Positions 23,271 to 33,056 of a DNA stretch of 64,000 nt are shown here, piece by piece; position 1 is the stretch's first letter; every line of letters begins with the position of its first letter. The translations under genes and the position numbers were made by a program. Source of the DNA: Linnemannia elongata (taxonomy: Eukaryota; Mortierellomycota; Mortierellomycetes; Mortierellales; Mortierellaceae); the NCBI GenBank assembly GCA_036320915.1, contig JAXBDG010000018.1, positions 310,001 to 374,000 on the forward strand. The letters are read 5' to 3'. Under the pieces are notes generated by a model. It did no database searches. It was not told the DNA's origin and worked only from the letters and a program-made list of their open reading frames with translations.

Positions 23271-23897
23271 ATGATGGCTGTGTGGGAGGTTTGTTGATTG
23301 TTGGGAAAGAGAGTGTACGTCTGTTTGAATGAAAATGGGCGAGGTCCGCCAAGAGTTCGATGGGAAAGTGGGAAAGTGGGAAAGGGGGGGGGGTATGGAA
23401 GGTGAGTCTGCCCTCTGCTCAACACATTTCTTAGTTCAATGTTGCGCACGCCCTTAAGAGATTACTCCACCGCGACTGCGGTCTGGATCGCGAAGAAAAA
23501 GAAAACGCGCTCCATTTTAGATCCAGATCTTTTTTACTACCATTCTCTCGATAGCCCCCTATTCCTTTTCACCCACACTCTCCCTTCAGTTGTATACAGA
23601 AAACATCTATTCTTAGGGTGGCTATCCTCTCAATAGCACCCCGATCTTTTTATACTACACTCTTCCCTCTGTGAGTACCAACGAACAACATTATTTCTGC
23701 ACTCCAATACCCGGGTTCTCTCTTTTTTTTCTCTTTTTCTCTTTCTCTCCTTCTCTCCCTCTCTCCTTCTCTCCCTCTCTCCCTCTCTCCTTCTCTCTTT
23801 CTCTCTTTCTCACTCTCTCACTTCCCACCTTCTCACTTTCTCTCGCATACACAAATCACTCCCTATTTCTCCCCTACCGCTCTCAAAAAACGCAACT
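23271..23897. promoter_or_regulatory. divergent promoter with long pyrimidine tract
   Basis: Between the divergent starts of paralogue B and the CAP protein. Positions 23718-23860 are almost pure CT with imperfect TCTCCTTCTCTCCC units, ending 38 bases before the CAP ATG. A G-rich run (GGGGGGGGGG) lies at 23385-23394. Such CT tracts commonly mark strong fungal promoters or leaders. Confidence 0.5.
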
Positions 23898-24404
23898 ATG
23901 AAGATCGCAACCATCGTCCTTGCCTCCGTCGCCTACCTGGCCAGTCTCATCCCCACCGCTGATGCCGTAGACTACACGGACCAAGCTCTTGCCGCCCACA
24001 ACTCTGCTCGAGCACAATATGGTGCCGCACCTCTGACATGGAACACAGCCCTCACAGCTGGTGTCGGGCAGGTCGTCCATAGTTGCGTAGTCAATCGCAC
24101 CAGTGGACCCTACGGCGAAAACCTCTACACGACTCCCAATCTCACCGGCGGGATTGATGAAGCCATGAGTGTCTGGATGGCTGAAGCATCCAAGTATGAC
24201 TACAACCGGGCCCAAGGTTCTTACGCCACAAGCAACTTCACTCAAGTGGTCTGGCAGAACACAACCAGAATGGCATGCGCTCAATTTCAATGTCCAGCAG
24301 GAACGATCCTTCGTCAACAAGCAGCCCTCTATACCGTCTGTCGGTACACCCTACCCGGAAACATTGCTGGCCAGTACGCTAAGAACGTCGGTCATCATGT
24401 CTAA
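23898..24404 (+). CDS. secreted CAP (SCP/PR-1) superfamily protein
   Basis: A single-exon protein of 168 residues. Residues 1-23 form a signal peptide ending TADA. The CAP domain covers nearly all the rest: HNSARAQYGAAPLTWN (CAP helix 1 with the conserved His), YGENLY, FTQVVWQNTTRMACAQ (the signature with the second His position replaced by Phe-Thr-Gln context) and YTVCRYTLPGNIAGQYAKNV. Four or more cysteines could pair, and several Asn sequons occur. Fungal CAP proteins are exported and bind sterols or fatty acids; which of these applies is not visible here. The start is the only ATG before the signal peptide. The convergent P450 ends 143 bases downstream. Confidence 0.92.
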   Translation: MKIATIVLASVAYLASLIPTADAVDYTDQALAAHNSARAQYGAAPLTWNTALTAGVGQVVHSCVVNRTSGPYGENLYTTPNLTGGIDEAMSVWMAEASKYDYNRAQGSYATSNFTQVVWQNTTRMACAQFQCPAGTILRQQAALYTVCRYTLPGNIAGQYAKNVGHHV

Positions 24405-24547
24405 AGACGTATTGGCGCCCTTATTCTTTGTCATCGTTTTTGTTCCCTAGCTAGTCACAGTAGTTACACAACATCTGGTTTTTTCGTTCAGTTTTATATC
24501 AGTCCAACTGAGACTATTAAACATCCAAGGTATTGATTGTTCTCTCC

Positions 24548-27017
24548 CTAGGCACCAACGCGCTTCTTCATCTTGATCACATAACTCTCGGTCGCAAACG
24601 CAGTCGTAATAAACTGAACATAGTCCTCTCTCTGCCGGGGCACATACTCGATATCATACGTCGTCAGAATCGTCGCCAAAATCAGCCTCATCTCCATCCT
24701 ACATGTCATTCACATAGAGCATAATATGATACTAGTTAGCAAACACACAAGCAAGAGAGAAAGGAGAAAGGTGGAAATGAGGACTCGCCTGAAGCACGAA
24801 AACTTACATGGCAAAGTTCTTGCCGACACAGTTGCGGGTGCCAGCAGAGAAAGGATAGAAAGTGAAATCTTGGATGGGAGGGAAGGGTGATTCCTCGGGG
24901 ATCCATCTCTCAGGGAAGAAGTTGTTGGGCTCAGGGAAGTAGTCCGCATTGTGGTGCAACTCTGAAATCTGTGCCAACACGACTATATTGAGGGAAAAAA
25001 AAATGAAGACCGTGTAATAGTTAGACACACCAAGTAGGAACTCACAGCGGTTACGAACTTTAAAGTGACAGTAACTTACTTGTTCCCTTGGGAATGTTAT
25101 ATCCTCCCATGATCGTGTCTTCAGTCACCTCTCGAGGCAATCCTGCATGTAATGAACAAGAAAACGCGTCAGAAAATAGCAACATGTACTCAATGTCAGG
25201 CAAAAGAGAAAATACGATTTCATTTACCAGTGGCGGCAACGGGGCGCAAGCGCATGGATTCGTTGATGCATGCTGTGAGATAGGTCAACTTTCGAACTTG
25301 ATCATAGGTAGGCAAGGCTCCTGTAGGGTTGCTTGCAGTGGCCTGGTCAAGTTCCTCTCGCAATCTCTTCAGTGCCTTGGGGTGTTTGACAAGGTACATC
25401 AGTGCGACCGTAATTGCCGTCGACGAAGTCTCTGATCCAGCAATCCTACGTAGAGGAGGACAGAGTGGTGGTTTAGTGGGTTGCGGACCAAATTCTTCAT
25501 TTTGCCAGTGCGCCTCGCGATATGCAGCTCGAGACGAAATACAAGCCGGAACTTACAGGAAAACAAGGGCCTCGGTTTGGACAGCTCGGTCGGTCAATTT
25601 TCCAGCAATCATGTCTGCATATTCATCCCCCGTCTCGCCATTACCGCTCGCCCGCTCGTTTGCTTGAGCATCAATCAAGAACTGCAACAGATCCGCTCTC
25701 CTGCCTGCTTCCCCTGCCTGTCGCCTGAGATTAACGCGCTCAACTGAAAAGTCAATAAACGAATAGTCGATTGGAATAAACCAGCGCATCCAGGGGTTGA
25801 ACGTCTGTTGCATACTGCGCTTCAAACTCTTTGCCATCTGTTTAGGAATAGGATGGTTGTCGTCCTTGACCATGTCGAACGACTCTCCAAATGCTGTCTC
25901 GCCGATAATGTCGAGTGAGAGTCGGTTCATAAAGGAGCAAATGTTGATGTGTCCCTTGGGGAGAACCTTAGCTCCGTTCTGAACTGAGGTTGGGTCCTGC
26001 AGAATTTCATCGATTTTTCGAATAAGAATGTGGATGCAGTCCGCCATGATGGGTTCAAGCGATCGAAGGTACTGTAATCCGAATGCTGGTGCAACAAGTC
26101 GTCTCTAGATACGCGAATTCGACGCACAGCGTTAGGACGACATATCAAGGATCCTAAAACCATAAGGTCACTAAATATCTGTCATGGTGGGTTTACCCTG
26201 TTCTTGTGAAAGTCCTTGTTGCGCGATGAGAATAGATTGTGCTGCTTGTAAAGTTCTAGCCCTTCATGGATCTCGCTTTTGGGGTAGTCAGATGCAACAA
26301 GGATCTTGTGGATGGCGTCCTTGTCCGCGACCGATACAATGTTAGGCGCTATGACGAACAATGGGAAAGTGACAATGTAAGAGGATATCATAGCAGGAGG
26401 GCTTCCCCAAGTGAATGAATGAAGGGTAGGGCTGGAAGTACTTACCTACTCGCACGATCTCTCCATATCGCTCATGTGTCTTTGGCAGGAAGTAATGGCT
26501 ATGTGGATCAATCGACAGGTCAGTGGCATTAGATATCTTGACCTTTTATATGTTAATTGCACACCAACCGCGCAACAGAATGTGTACCTTCGTCCAGTAT
26601 AGACTCCGAGCCCAGTGAACACATAGGTGAATGCAAAGAGACCTGCAGGGAGATGGCTTAAGCGGTCAAAGTATCGTGTAATAATGAACTATTCATGCAA
26701 GTAGCGAAAGAAGAAAGGTGTTACCGAGACATGCCACGGACAGGGTTGCGGCAACGTTAAAAACAATTAAAGTGACAAAACGGAAAAATCTTTGTGGAGT
26801 GAGAACGAGTGAGCGCAGGGAATGAGCAGTGAAGAACAGACAGGGAGGCGGAGGACGGGAAAGCATGTATTACCTTTCGAAGGGCATTTAAGAAGACGAA
26901 GGTGGCAATGATCCTGACGATACCTCTAGGTTTCTTCAAGTCTGCCAAGGATTTTGGATACTTGTCCAAGAATGCCTTTAAGAATGGCCAGTTGTTCAAT
27001 GTTGACAAGACTGCCAT
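24548..27017 (-). CDS. cytochrome P450 monooxygenase (first intron does not splice in frame)
   Basis: Membrane-bound haem monooxygenase; the substrate cannot be told. Exons in frame with each other: 26725-26789, 26588-26642, 26446-26498, 26197-26348, 25557-26104, 25228-25445, 25080-25142, 24808-24982, 24548-24698. Landmarks are membrane segments at the start, I-helix AGSETSS, ESMR (ExxR), PERW, and the haem loop FSAGTRNCVG with the Cys ligand. A first exon, 26874-27017, encodes 48 plausible residues from ATG 27017. Its only donor (phase 0, AAG|GTAATA) does not match the phase required by the next exon (acceptor at 26790). An alternative ATG at 26866 reads straight into that exon without an intron. 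The rest of the gene looks functional. Confidence 0.85.
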
Positions 27018-28274
27018 GTTTTACTAGGGATAGAAAGAGCAATTGATGAACGAAGAGAGCGTTACTCGGTGTAAGTGTTGTGGAGAAGGACGAGGAGAAG
27101 AGAGTTGGGAAGCAAAGAAAGAAGAGAGAAGAAAAAACGTGGATAAGAAGCGTGCACTGAGAAAATTAAAGTCAACGAAAAAGTCCGAGAAAGGACGATG
27201 AACACGACTGTGGGGGAGAGGGAAGCGAGGGATGGAGGCACGAGCGGCGAATTGATTCTTTACACGGCGTGGATAACCCCATCTCCTTACATTTCGGCTG
27301 GCGGTTTGTGCACACAATGTACACACGTACCTCCTCTCGTCTGTCCTCCCTTACTTTCCCAGCACACAAGCATATCTTAACCCTCATCATCAGCCGAGGA
27401 GCTGAACAAGGGACAAAGGGAAGTCACAGCAAGCGGCTGGTTCAGTGGCTAATGAGAGAGAAGCGGGAAGAATGGGAAGAAAAGGAGGAAACCGGTATGT
27501 TTGTGTACAGTTGACCATGATTCCCAAGTATCGAGCGAGGATCTACAGCTGATGTCCCTTACATCCTTGCCAACCAATTGCTCCGAGGATGGCGCCTCGT
27601 GGCGAGTTTGTCTACAAGCCATGAGCCGAGGATACTGACCCTTAAAACCTGTATTTATGTTCTAGCTTACAAGATTATGAGACCTTCATTTCACCGTCAA
27701 AGAAGGGAAGCGGAGGAATGGCATCACCGTTACCAAAGAGCTGCAAGCGGAGGCTAGCGCCAAAGGCAAGTGAGCCCTAGCCTAAGCAAGTGCATAGGAC
27801 AAAACAAAGGATCGATCTGATACACTGCACTGCGCAGCTGTACGAGTTTTATCCAACAGGTTGAGCGCGTTTAATCGACGTGATTTTTTTGTATCTGAGG
27901 AATAATAACGCGTGTATGAGAGTGATGGTCAGGATAACCATTCTCGCATGGACCAAGCAAGAGTCACTCTATCGATGGACAGAAGAGAGTATCAATGCTT
28001 TGCTTGAAGGAGTCTCTCTTCTGTCCAATATGCCCGAAATGACGTGTTCGAAGGGCAGTTTGGCGCTCAACAATGTCTGTCGGTCTGTCCCCCGCACACC
28101 CAGTCACATCTAAATCATAAATCAGAATCTTGCAAGGAAGGCATAAAAAGGTGCGCAGAGCTCCTCCTCCATTTCTCTTTTCTTCTTTTTTTTCTCTTTT
28201 CTCATCTCATTCCATCAACCAACACACTCCTCCCCTCCCCCACTTTCCACCAACAAACCAACTACATACTCAAC
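27018..28274. promoter_or_regulatory. divergent spacer between P450 and SOD1
   Basis: 1257 bases with no supported gene. A TATA-like ATAAAAAG lies at 28143-28150, about 125 bases before the SOD1 ATG, followed by a CT-rich leader (28160-28250). Short frames around 27200-27500 have no family features. Confidence 0.45.
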
Positions 28275-29439
28275 ATGACTGTCAAGGCTGTTTGCGTCTT
28301 CCGCTCCAACGAGAAGAACGTCACCGGAACCATCCACTTCACCCAGGAGAACGAGGCTGCCCCCGTCCACGTCAAGGCCGAGCTCGCCGGTTTGGCTCCC
28401 GGCCTCCACGGATTCCACATCCAGTAAGTTTAATCTACATACATACGACTGCGCTGCATTGTTTTTGGGTTATGTCTTGATGATAAGACATGTAGGCGGG
28501 CGATGATCGCGTCGGTTGATCTGTATTTCACATCATCGATACCAGGTTCGCCTCTGTGCGATAAAGAAGTGAGCGTTGTGCAGCTGTGTCGTTGTGGTGG
28601 TGGTACTCTTTTGAAGGATTTTTTATGGTTCCTAATCGACCCGGGAACATGATCAACAAGGTTGAGAGAGAAGGAATAAAGATCGAGTAATCATCTCTGT
28701 CACACCGTACACTCGCACATACGCCATATCGACACTCTCTCTTCCTTTCCGGAAAAAAAAAGACGACATTCTCTTGCAGGCAATTGCGCGTGAGAAATCT
28801 GTGAGAATTGCTGCAGCACAGAAAAGCAATCCCTTCTTGCCCTCTTCCTTCATCCTTTCTCCTTTTTCCTCCCCCGTCCCGTTGTGTCATTGTTGGCCCA
28901 TTACACGCATTCGCATGAAAAAATTCTTTTGGCACTAATCCTTTTTTTTTCTTGAAACAAATAGCGAGTTCGGTGACAACACCAACGGATGCATGTCTGC
29001 CGGTGGTCACTTCAACCCCCACGGCCAGACCCACGGTGCCCCCACCGCCCAGGTCCGCCATGCTGGTGATCTCGGAAACGTCACCGCCGGCGCCGACGGC
29101 AAGGCCACCTTCGACGGCCACGACCATCAGCTCAAGCTCATCGGACACCACAGCATCATCGGGTACGTTTCCTCTCCTTTTTCTCTAGAGAGAAGGAAGA
29201 AGGCTCTCATTCTTTTCTCTTTCTCGTTCTTTCTATGGATGGGCAACAGACGAGGCGTCTCATCCATATCTGATCGCAATTCCTAACGACTCTGTTCCTT
29301 TCTCTTTGACTATAATAGACGCACCGTTGTTGTCCACGAGGGTGAGGATGATCTTGGACTCGGCGGTCACGAGCTCTCCCCCACCACCGGTAACGCTGGC
29401 GGTCGTCTCGCCTGCGGTGTCATTGGTGTCACCAAGTAA
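28275..29439 (+). CDS. SOD1: Cu/Zn superoxide dismutase
   Basis: Converts superoxide to oxygen and hydrogen peroxide; cytosolic type, since there is no signal peptide. Three exons: 28275-28423, 28965-29162, 29319-29439 (155 residues, the usual ~154). The copper and zinc ligands are all present: HGFHIHEFGD, the metal-loop His in [19 protein letters not shown] with its Asp, and the final copper His in [10 protein letters not shown]. The disulphide cysteines (NGC and ACGVIG) and the catalytic Arg (GGRLACG) are seen. Intron 1 is long (541 bases) for this window and splits a His codon within the metal-binding motif. AATAAA lies at 29722. Confidence 0.97.
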
Positions 29440-30842
29440 ATACCTCCTCGCCTCCACTTCTTGGATTGTGTCGCGTTGAGAGAATAACAACAAAACAGTA
29501 AGGAGTCAAGGGGATGAGAAAAGGTATCGGGAGCTCAATTGGACACCCACCCAAAAAAAACACTTTAGGAGGAACGTATCAGCGCGATCGTTTTTCTTTT
29601 TTTGCTTCTATTTCTTCTTCTCTTCTCTGGCTTTCGTCTCTTTTTCTTGCAACTCTTTTAACCTTCACTCTTCGATTCAAAGAAAAACTTGTACATTTTT
29701 GTAAAGCGCTTTCAGCAAACAAATAAACACCCCCATCAAACAAAACCAAACACCTCTTTTTCTGTTTCCATCGGCATCTATTCTAATTGCGCAGCGGGGA
29801 AACGATGATACGTAAGATCTGCACCCACCTCATGGGTAATTGTCCTCTCTTTCTCTTGGTCTGTGCCAAGTCGCCATACCAACCCCCACTTTTAAACACT
29901 TATAATGGCAATGGCACATGCTACACCCTTCTATATATCTCCTTTACAAGAGAATGCGACCAACCATTCTCTTTCCGGTTTGATGTATGCATTTGGTTGT
30001 TGGGTTTATTATCGCACGCGTTTGTTTTTCTTCTATGTTAAACCATGTGCGACTGTTTGGGTTATGAGAGAAGGGGGGGAGTGAGAGTGAGGAGGAGTAG
30101 GAGAAGGGTTGATGTGTGGGTCGCTTGTAGGCTTCCTTGACGCATCATAGAGAGTGGGTAGTGTTCTAAAGGTAGACGAGCAAGAAAAACAAGGGGATCA
30201 CTGGTTAGTTCATTGCTTACTTTTGTAGCATATGTGTTCTTTTCGTTCCAAAATGCTCTTGCGCCGAAGCGATCGATCCGGAGTTCCATTGGATTCGTTC
30301 AATGGACCTGCAGGGTTTCCAATTGAAAAAAATTGACACATAACACCAAGGTAGTCAACAGATTGATAATAAACTGTCCTGCAGGTCGAACAGTAGTCCC
30401 ACTCCTGAATCCGAATGCAAAGACATGCTGGTGTTGATGGCTCTCTTATCCTCTAAGACAGAGATCCACGAACTGATAGCAAGGGGGGGCCAGAAAAGGC
30501 GCCATAATCCCCAATGACCGAGAGTTGTTCAGTGCTTCCTGATCTCCTTGGGGTATCAATCGATCCGTTCTATTCTGTACAGCTATGTTTCACTCTTTGC
30601 CTTCTGTCTATTCCTTTCCAAGTTCTCGTTCAGGTCCCGCTGTTGCTCCCCTGTCTTCCTGATAATCCGCTATCCTTGAAGATCCTCAGGACGCTCACTC
30701 TTCCGTCCTTCCAGCTTGAAGCCCTGTTTATCGACCTTCCAAGAGAAAAAAAAAACTCATCGGTCCTGGTTTTTCAACAGGTCTTTAAAGATATAAAAAC
30801 GCACCATCAAGAATAGTGGAGCTATTTCCGTCTCCAAACACT
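29440..30842. other. 3' flank of SOD1 and intergenic spacer
   Basis: The SOD1 3' region runs to the AATAAA at 29722-29727. Beyond it lie about 1.1 kb with no supported gene and short frames only. A palindrome-like GGACCTGCAGG and a related CCTGCAGGTC occur near 30303 and 30379 without further context. Confidence 0.4.
29722..29727 (+). terminator. polyadenylation signal of SOD1
   Basis: AATAAA, 283 bases after the stop, following a T-rich 3' region. Confidence 0.4.
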
Positions 30843-31046
30843 TTAGTGGTGGCCGTGACCCTCAGAGTGTCCGTGATGATGAGTCTCCTTGGGGGCGGTC
30901 ACGTATTCGTATCCGAGGTAGGCGGCAAAGGCGACGGTAGCAATGCCGAGACCGGGGAACATGGTGGCGATACGAGCTCTGCGCGTGAACAGCGCATGGT
31001 TGCGCCAGGCGTGGTGCTTTGCCCAAGGGTCCTGGAAGTTGGCCAT
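30843..31046 (-). CDS. NDUFB3: NADH:ubiquinone oxidoreductase subunit B12 (complex I)
   Basis: Accessory subunit of the membrane arm of mitochondrial complex I. A single-exon protein of 67 residues: DPWAKHHAWRNHALFTRRAR is the family signature, followed by one membrane segment (FPGLGIATVAFAAYLGYEYV) and a short histidine-rich end (HHHGHSEGHGHH). It is shorter than animal NDUFB3 (about 98) and close to fungal forms. The His-rich end is unusual and could bind metal or be neutral. The start at 31046 gives the typical short pre-DPW leader. Confidence 0.9.
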   Translation of the reverse strand: MANFQDPWAKHHAWRNHALFTRRARIATMFPGLGIATVAFAAYLGYEYVTAPKETHHHGHSEGHGHH

Positions 31047-31498
31047 TTGTTTGATTTGGTGTGTGTGTGGGTGAGGAGGGAGGAGGGTGATGAGGACGAG
31101 GAGGAGAGGGGGAGGACACGATCAACAAAGATCTCCGAAACGGAGAATCGCTGGGCGGGCGTCCGAACTACGTCACCGAAGGTATATGATCGTGAGACCA
31201 AATTCTTTATTCATCGCTTTGGTCCCAGAGATCAAAAATTGAACCTTTTTTTTTTTTTTATTTCGAGTGGCGGCACACCTTGAAGAGAGTTGAGTCAAAG
31301 AACAGAGAACAGTCGACAAGGGACACGAGCTCAAAGTACATATACACAAATTTTGGGATAAGAAGCACGGCAGCGCCTTTTTCTATTGAAAGCTAACTAA
31401 AATTACATAAGGACGCTGGGAGTATGGATTATCGCTTTGCTCTGTTCACAGTGCTTGGAATTCCTCTAAATAGGGACGTACAGGGGGGTAAATTACAG
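31047..31498. other. intergenic spacer
   Basis: Promoter side of NDUFB3 (minus strand): CT-rich on the coding strand just upstream of the ATG (31070-31130). The rest lies downstream of the acetyltransferase. No gene seen. Confidence 0.4.
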
Positions 31499-32179
31499 CT
31501 AATAATCATAATCAAGCTTGATGATGGACTTTGTGGCAGGATCCTTATGAACAGCATAGGTGCAAATATCCCTCATCACCCCTAACTTGGGGATCAAAAT
31601 CGACTTGCTCGCCAACTCCAATTCCATCCCACTCCTCTCCGCAACTTTCCTCGAGGGCCAGTTCTCAACATACGAAACCGCCCTCACAATATCACACCCC
31701 ATATCCTTAATCGCAATCTCCTCCACCAAAAACCGCCCCACCCTAGCCGCAAAGCCCTTGCCAGTGTGCTCGGGACTTAACCAGTACCCAATATCGGCCA
31801 CCACCAAGGGAGTTCCGGTGATGGGGTGAACAGGCTGGGGGTGTTTCTCGTCATAATGATCGAAATGGAGGTGTGCCCATCCGATGAGGGGGCCGTGGGG
31901 GTCAGTCCGCATGGCCCAATGGGTGTTGATCCCAATGGTGGTGACGGTATCGTGGGCCTTTTGGATGCGGTCTTGGGCGTGGGACTCAAGGTAGGGGTAT
32001 TGGAAAAGGGCAGAACCATTGTAGACGTCTTGGTTGATGTTGAGAATCCGGACCATCTCGGGGATGTCTGAGAACTCGACTGCCGAGAGGTAGAGGGCTG
32101 GTTCGGTGCAGACGGTGTATGGGCCCATGCATTTAGCCGACTCGCGGGTGAACGATCCTTCTGTGGGTGTGGCAGTCAT
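31499..32179 (-). CDS. GNAT-family N-acetyltransferase
   Basis: Transfers an acetyl group from acetyl-CoA; layout as in RimJ/RimL-type enzymes acting on protein N termini or small amines. 226 residues from ATG 32179. Visible motifs are ALYLSAVEFSDIPEMVRIL (strand 1), WAMRTDPHGPLIGWAHLHF (motif D/A strands), IGYWLSPEHTGKGFAARVGR (acetyl-CoA loop of the Q/RxxGxG/A kind) and VSYVENWPSRKVAERSGM (the NxxS motif B of this subgroup). An in-frame upstream ATG at 32338 would add 53 residues, but they are encoded by pentamer-repeat leader sequence and look untranslated. Confidence 0.87.
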   Translation of the reverse strand: MTATPTEGSFTRESAKCMGPYTVCTEPALYLSAVEFSDIPEMVRILNINQDVYNGSALFQYPYLESHAQDRIQKAHDTVTTIGINTHWAMRTDPHGPLIGWAHLHFDHYDEKHPQPVHPITGTPLVVADIGYWLSPEHTGKGFAARVGRFLVEEIAIKDMGCDIVRAVSYVENWPSRKVAERSGMELELASKSILIPKLGVMRDICTYAVHKDPATKSIIKLDYDY

Positions 32180-33056
32180 CTTGAGGGCTTGAGTAGGACT
32201 TGACTTGACTTGAATTGACTTGACTTGGTTAGAGGAGGGACTTGAGAGGAGAAGGGCTTGTTCGATGGAGAAAGAAAGAAGCAAAAAACTGGGAAACTCA
32301 GATTTCCTTTTTATACGGTGGGTAAAATGACCGTTCAATTGTCCGGTGGGGATTGCATTTGCTTGGTTGGCTAATTAGATAACAGTTTATCCGTTTTGAA
32401 CCAACGCAACGTCTCTCTATCTTAGTCTCTCTCTCTTTCTCCTTCTTCTCTTTGACACTCACTCCTATCCCTTCCTTCTACCCGGTGACAAGGCGATAAC
32501 ATAATTCTTCTCCCCTTGCTTCACTCTCTACCACTCCACTCCTCCCACCTTCCCTCCCTCTCACAAATCCAAGCGCTCGAACCGATCACTACTACCCTCG
32601 TTCCCTCAACGACCATGCCTGGTGCCTCTCCCAACGACAAAATAGAAAATCGAAATGCCATGACTCACGAACACCGAACATATCTCTGGTTATTTTTTTT
32701 CGATGGACTTCGTTGATGTTCGATGCCTGAGAGGACAAGGATTCACTCCATTTCAAGTAAGGTTAAGGTACAAACCAGCAAAACGACTCCCCCCTCCCTC
32801 CTCTTTCTTTTGAGGTTGCGTGCTTTCAATTGGGCCATTGGGCGCAAGGGTGGAGTCCTATTGTGGATCCAGCCTCTCTCATTGGATTGGTTTCTTATCC
32901 TTATGCCCTTTCTTTTCCTTTCTCTCAGTTCAATATTCTCAATCAACGTTATATCAGAGTCTGGACTCCCAGAACGTTTTTTTTTTCTTTATTTCTTCGT
33001 CGCTTTCTTCGAAGATACCATGGCAATCCTATACCACATCATCTTCCCCTAGGACT
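32180..33056. other. intergenic, with a possible short plus-strand transcript
   Basis: Divergent flank of the acetyltransferase. Around 32614-32760 on the plus strand there are two coding-like pieces, MPGASPNDKIENRNAMTHEH and MDFVDVRCLRGQGFTPFQ, the second followed by GTAAGG. I could not extend them to a convincing downstream exon before the convergent gene end at 33057. Otherwise nothing. Confidence 0.3.
32197..32226. repeat. pentamer tandem repeat (GACTT)6 in the acetyltransferase leader
   Basis: Six head-to-tail 5-base units (five GACTT, one GAATT) lie 18 bases upstream of the ATG on the coding (minus) strand. Confidence 0.8.
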
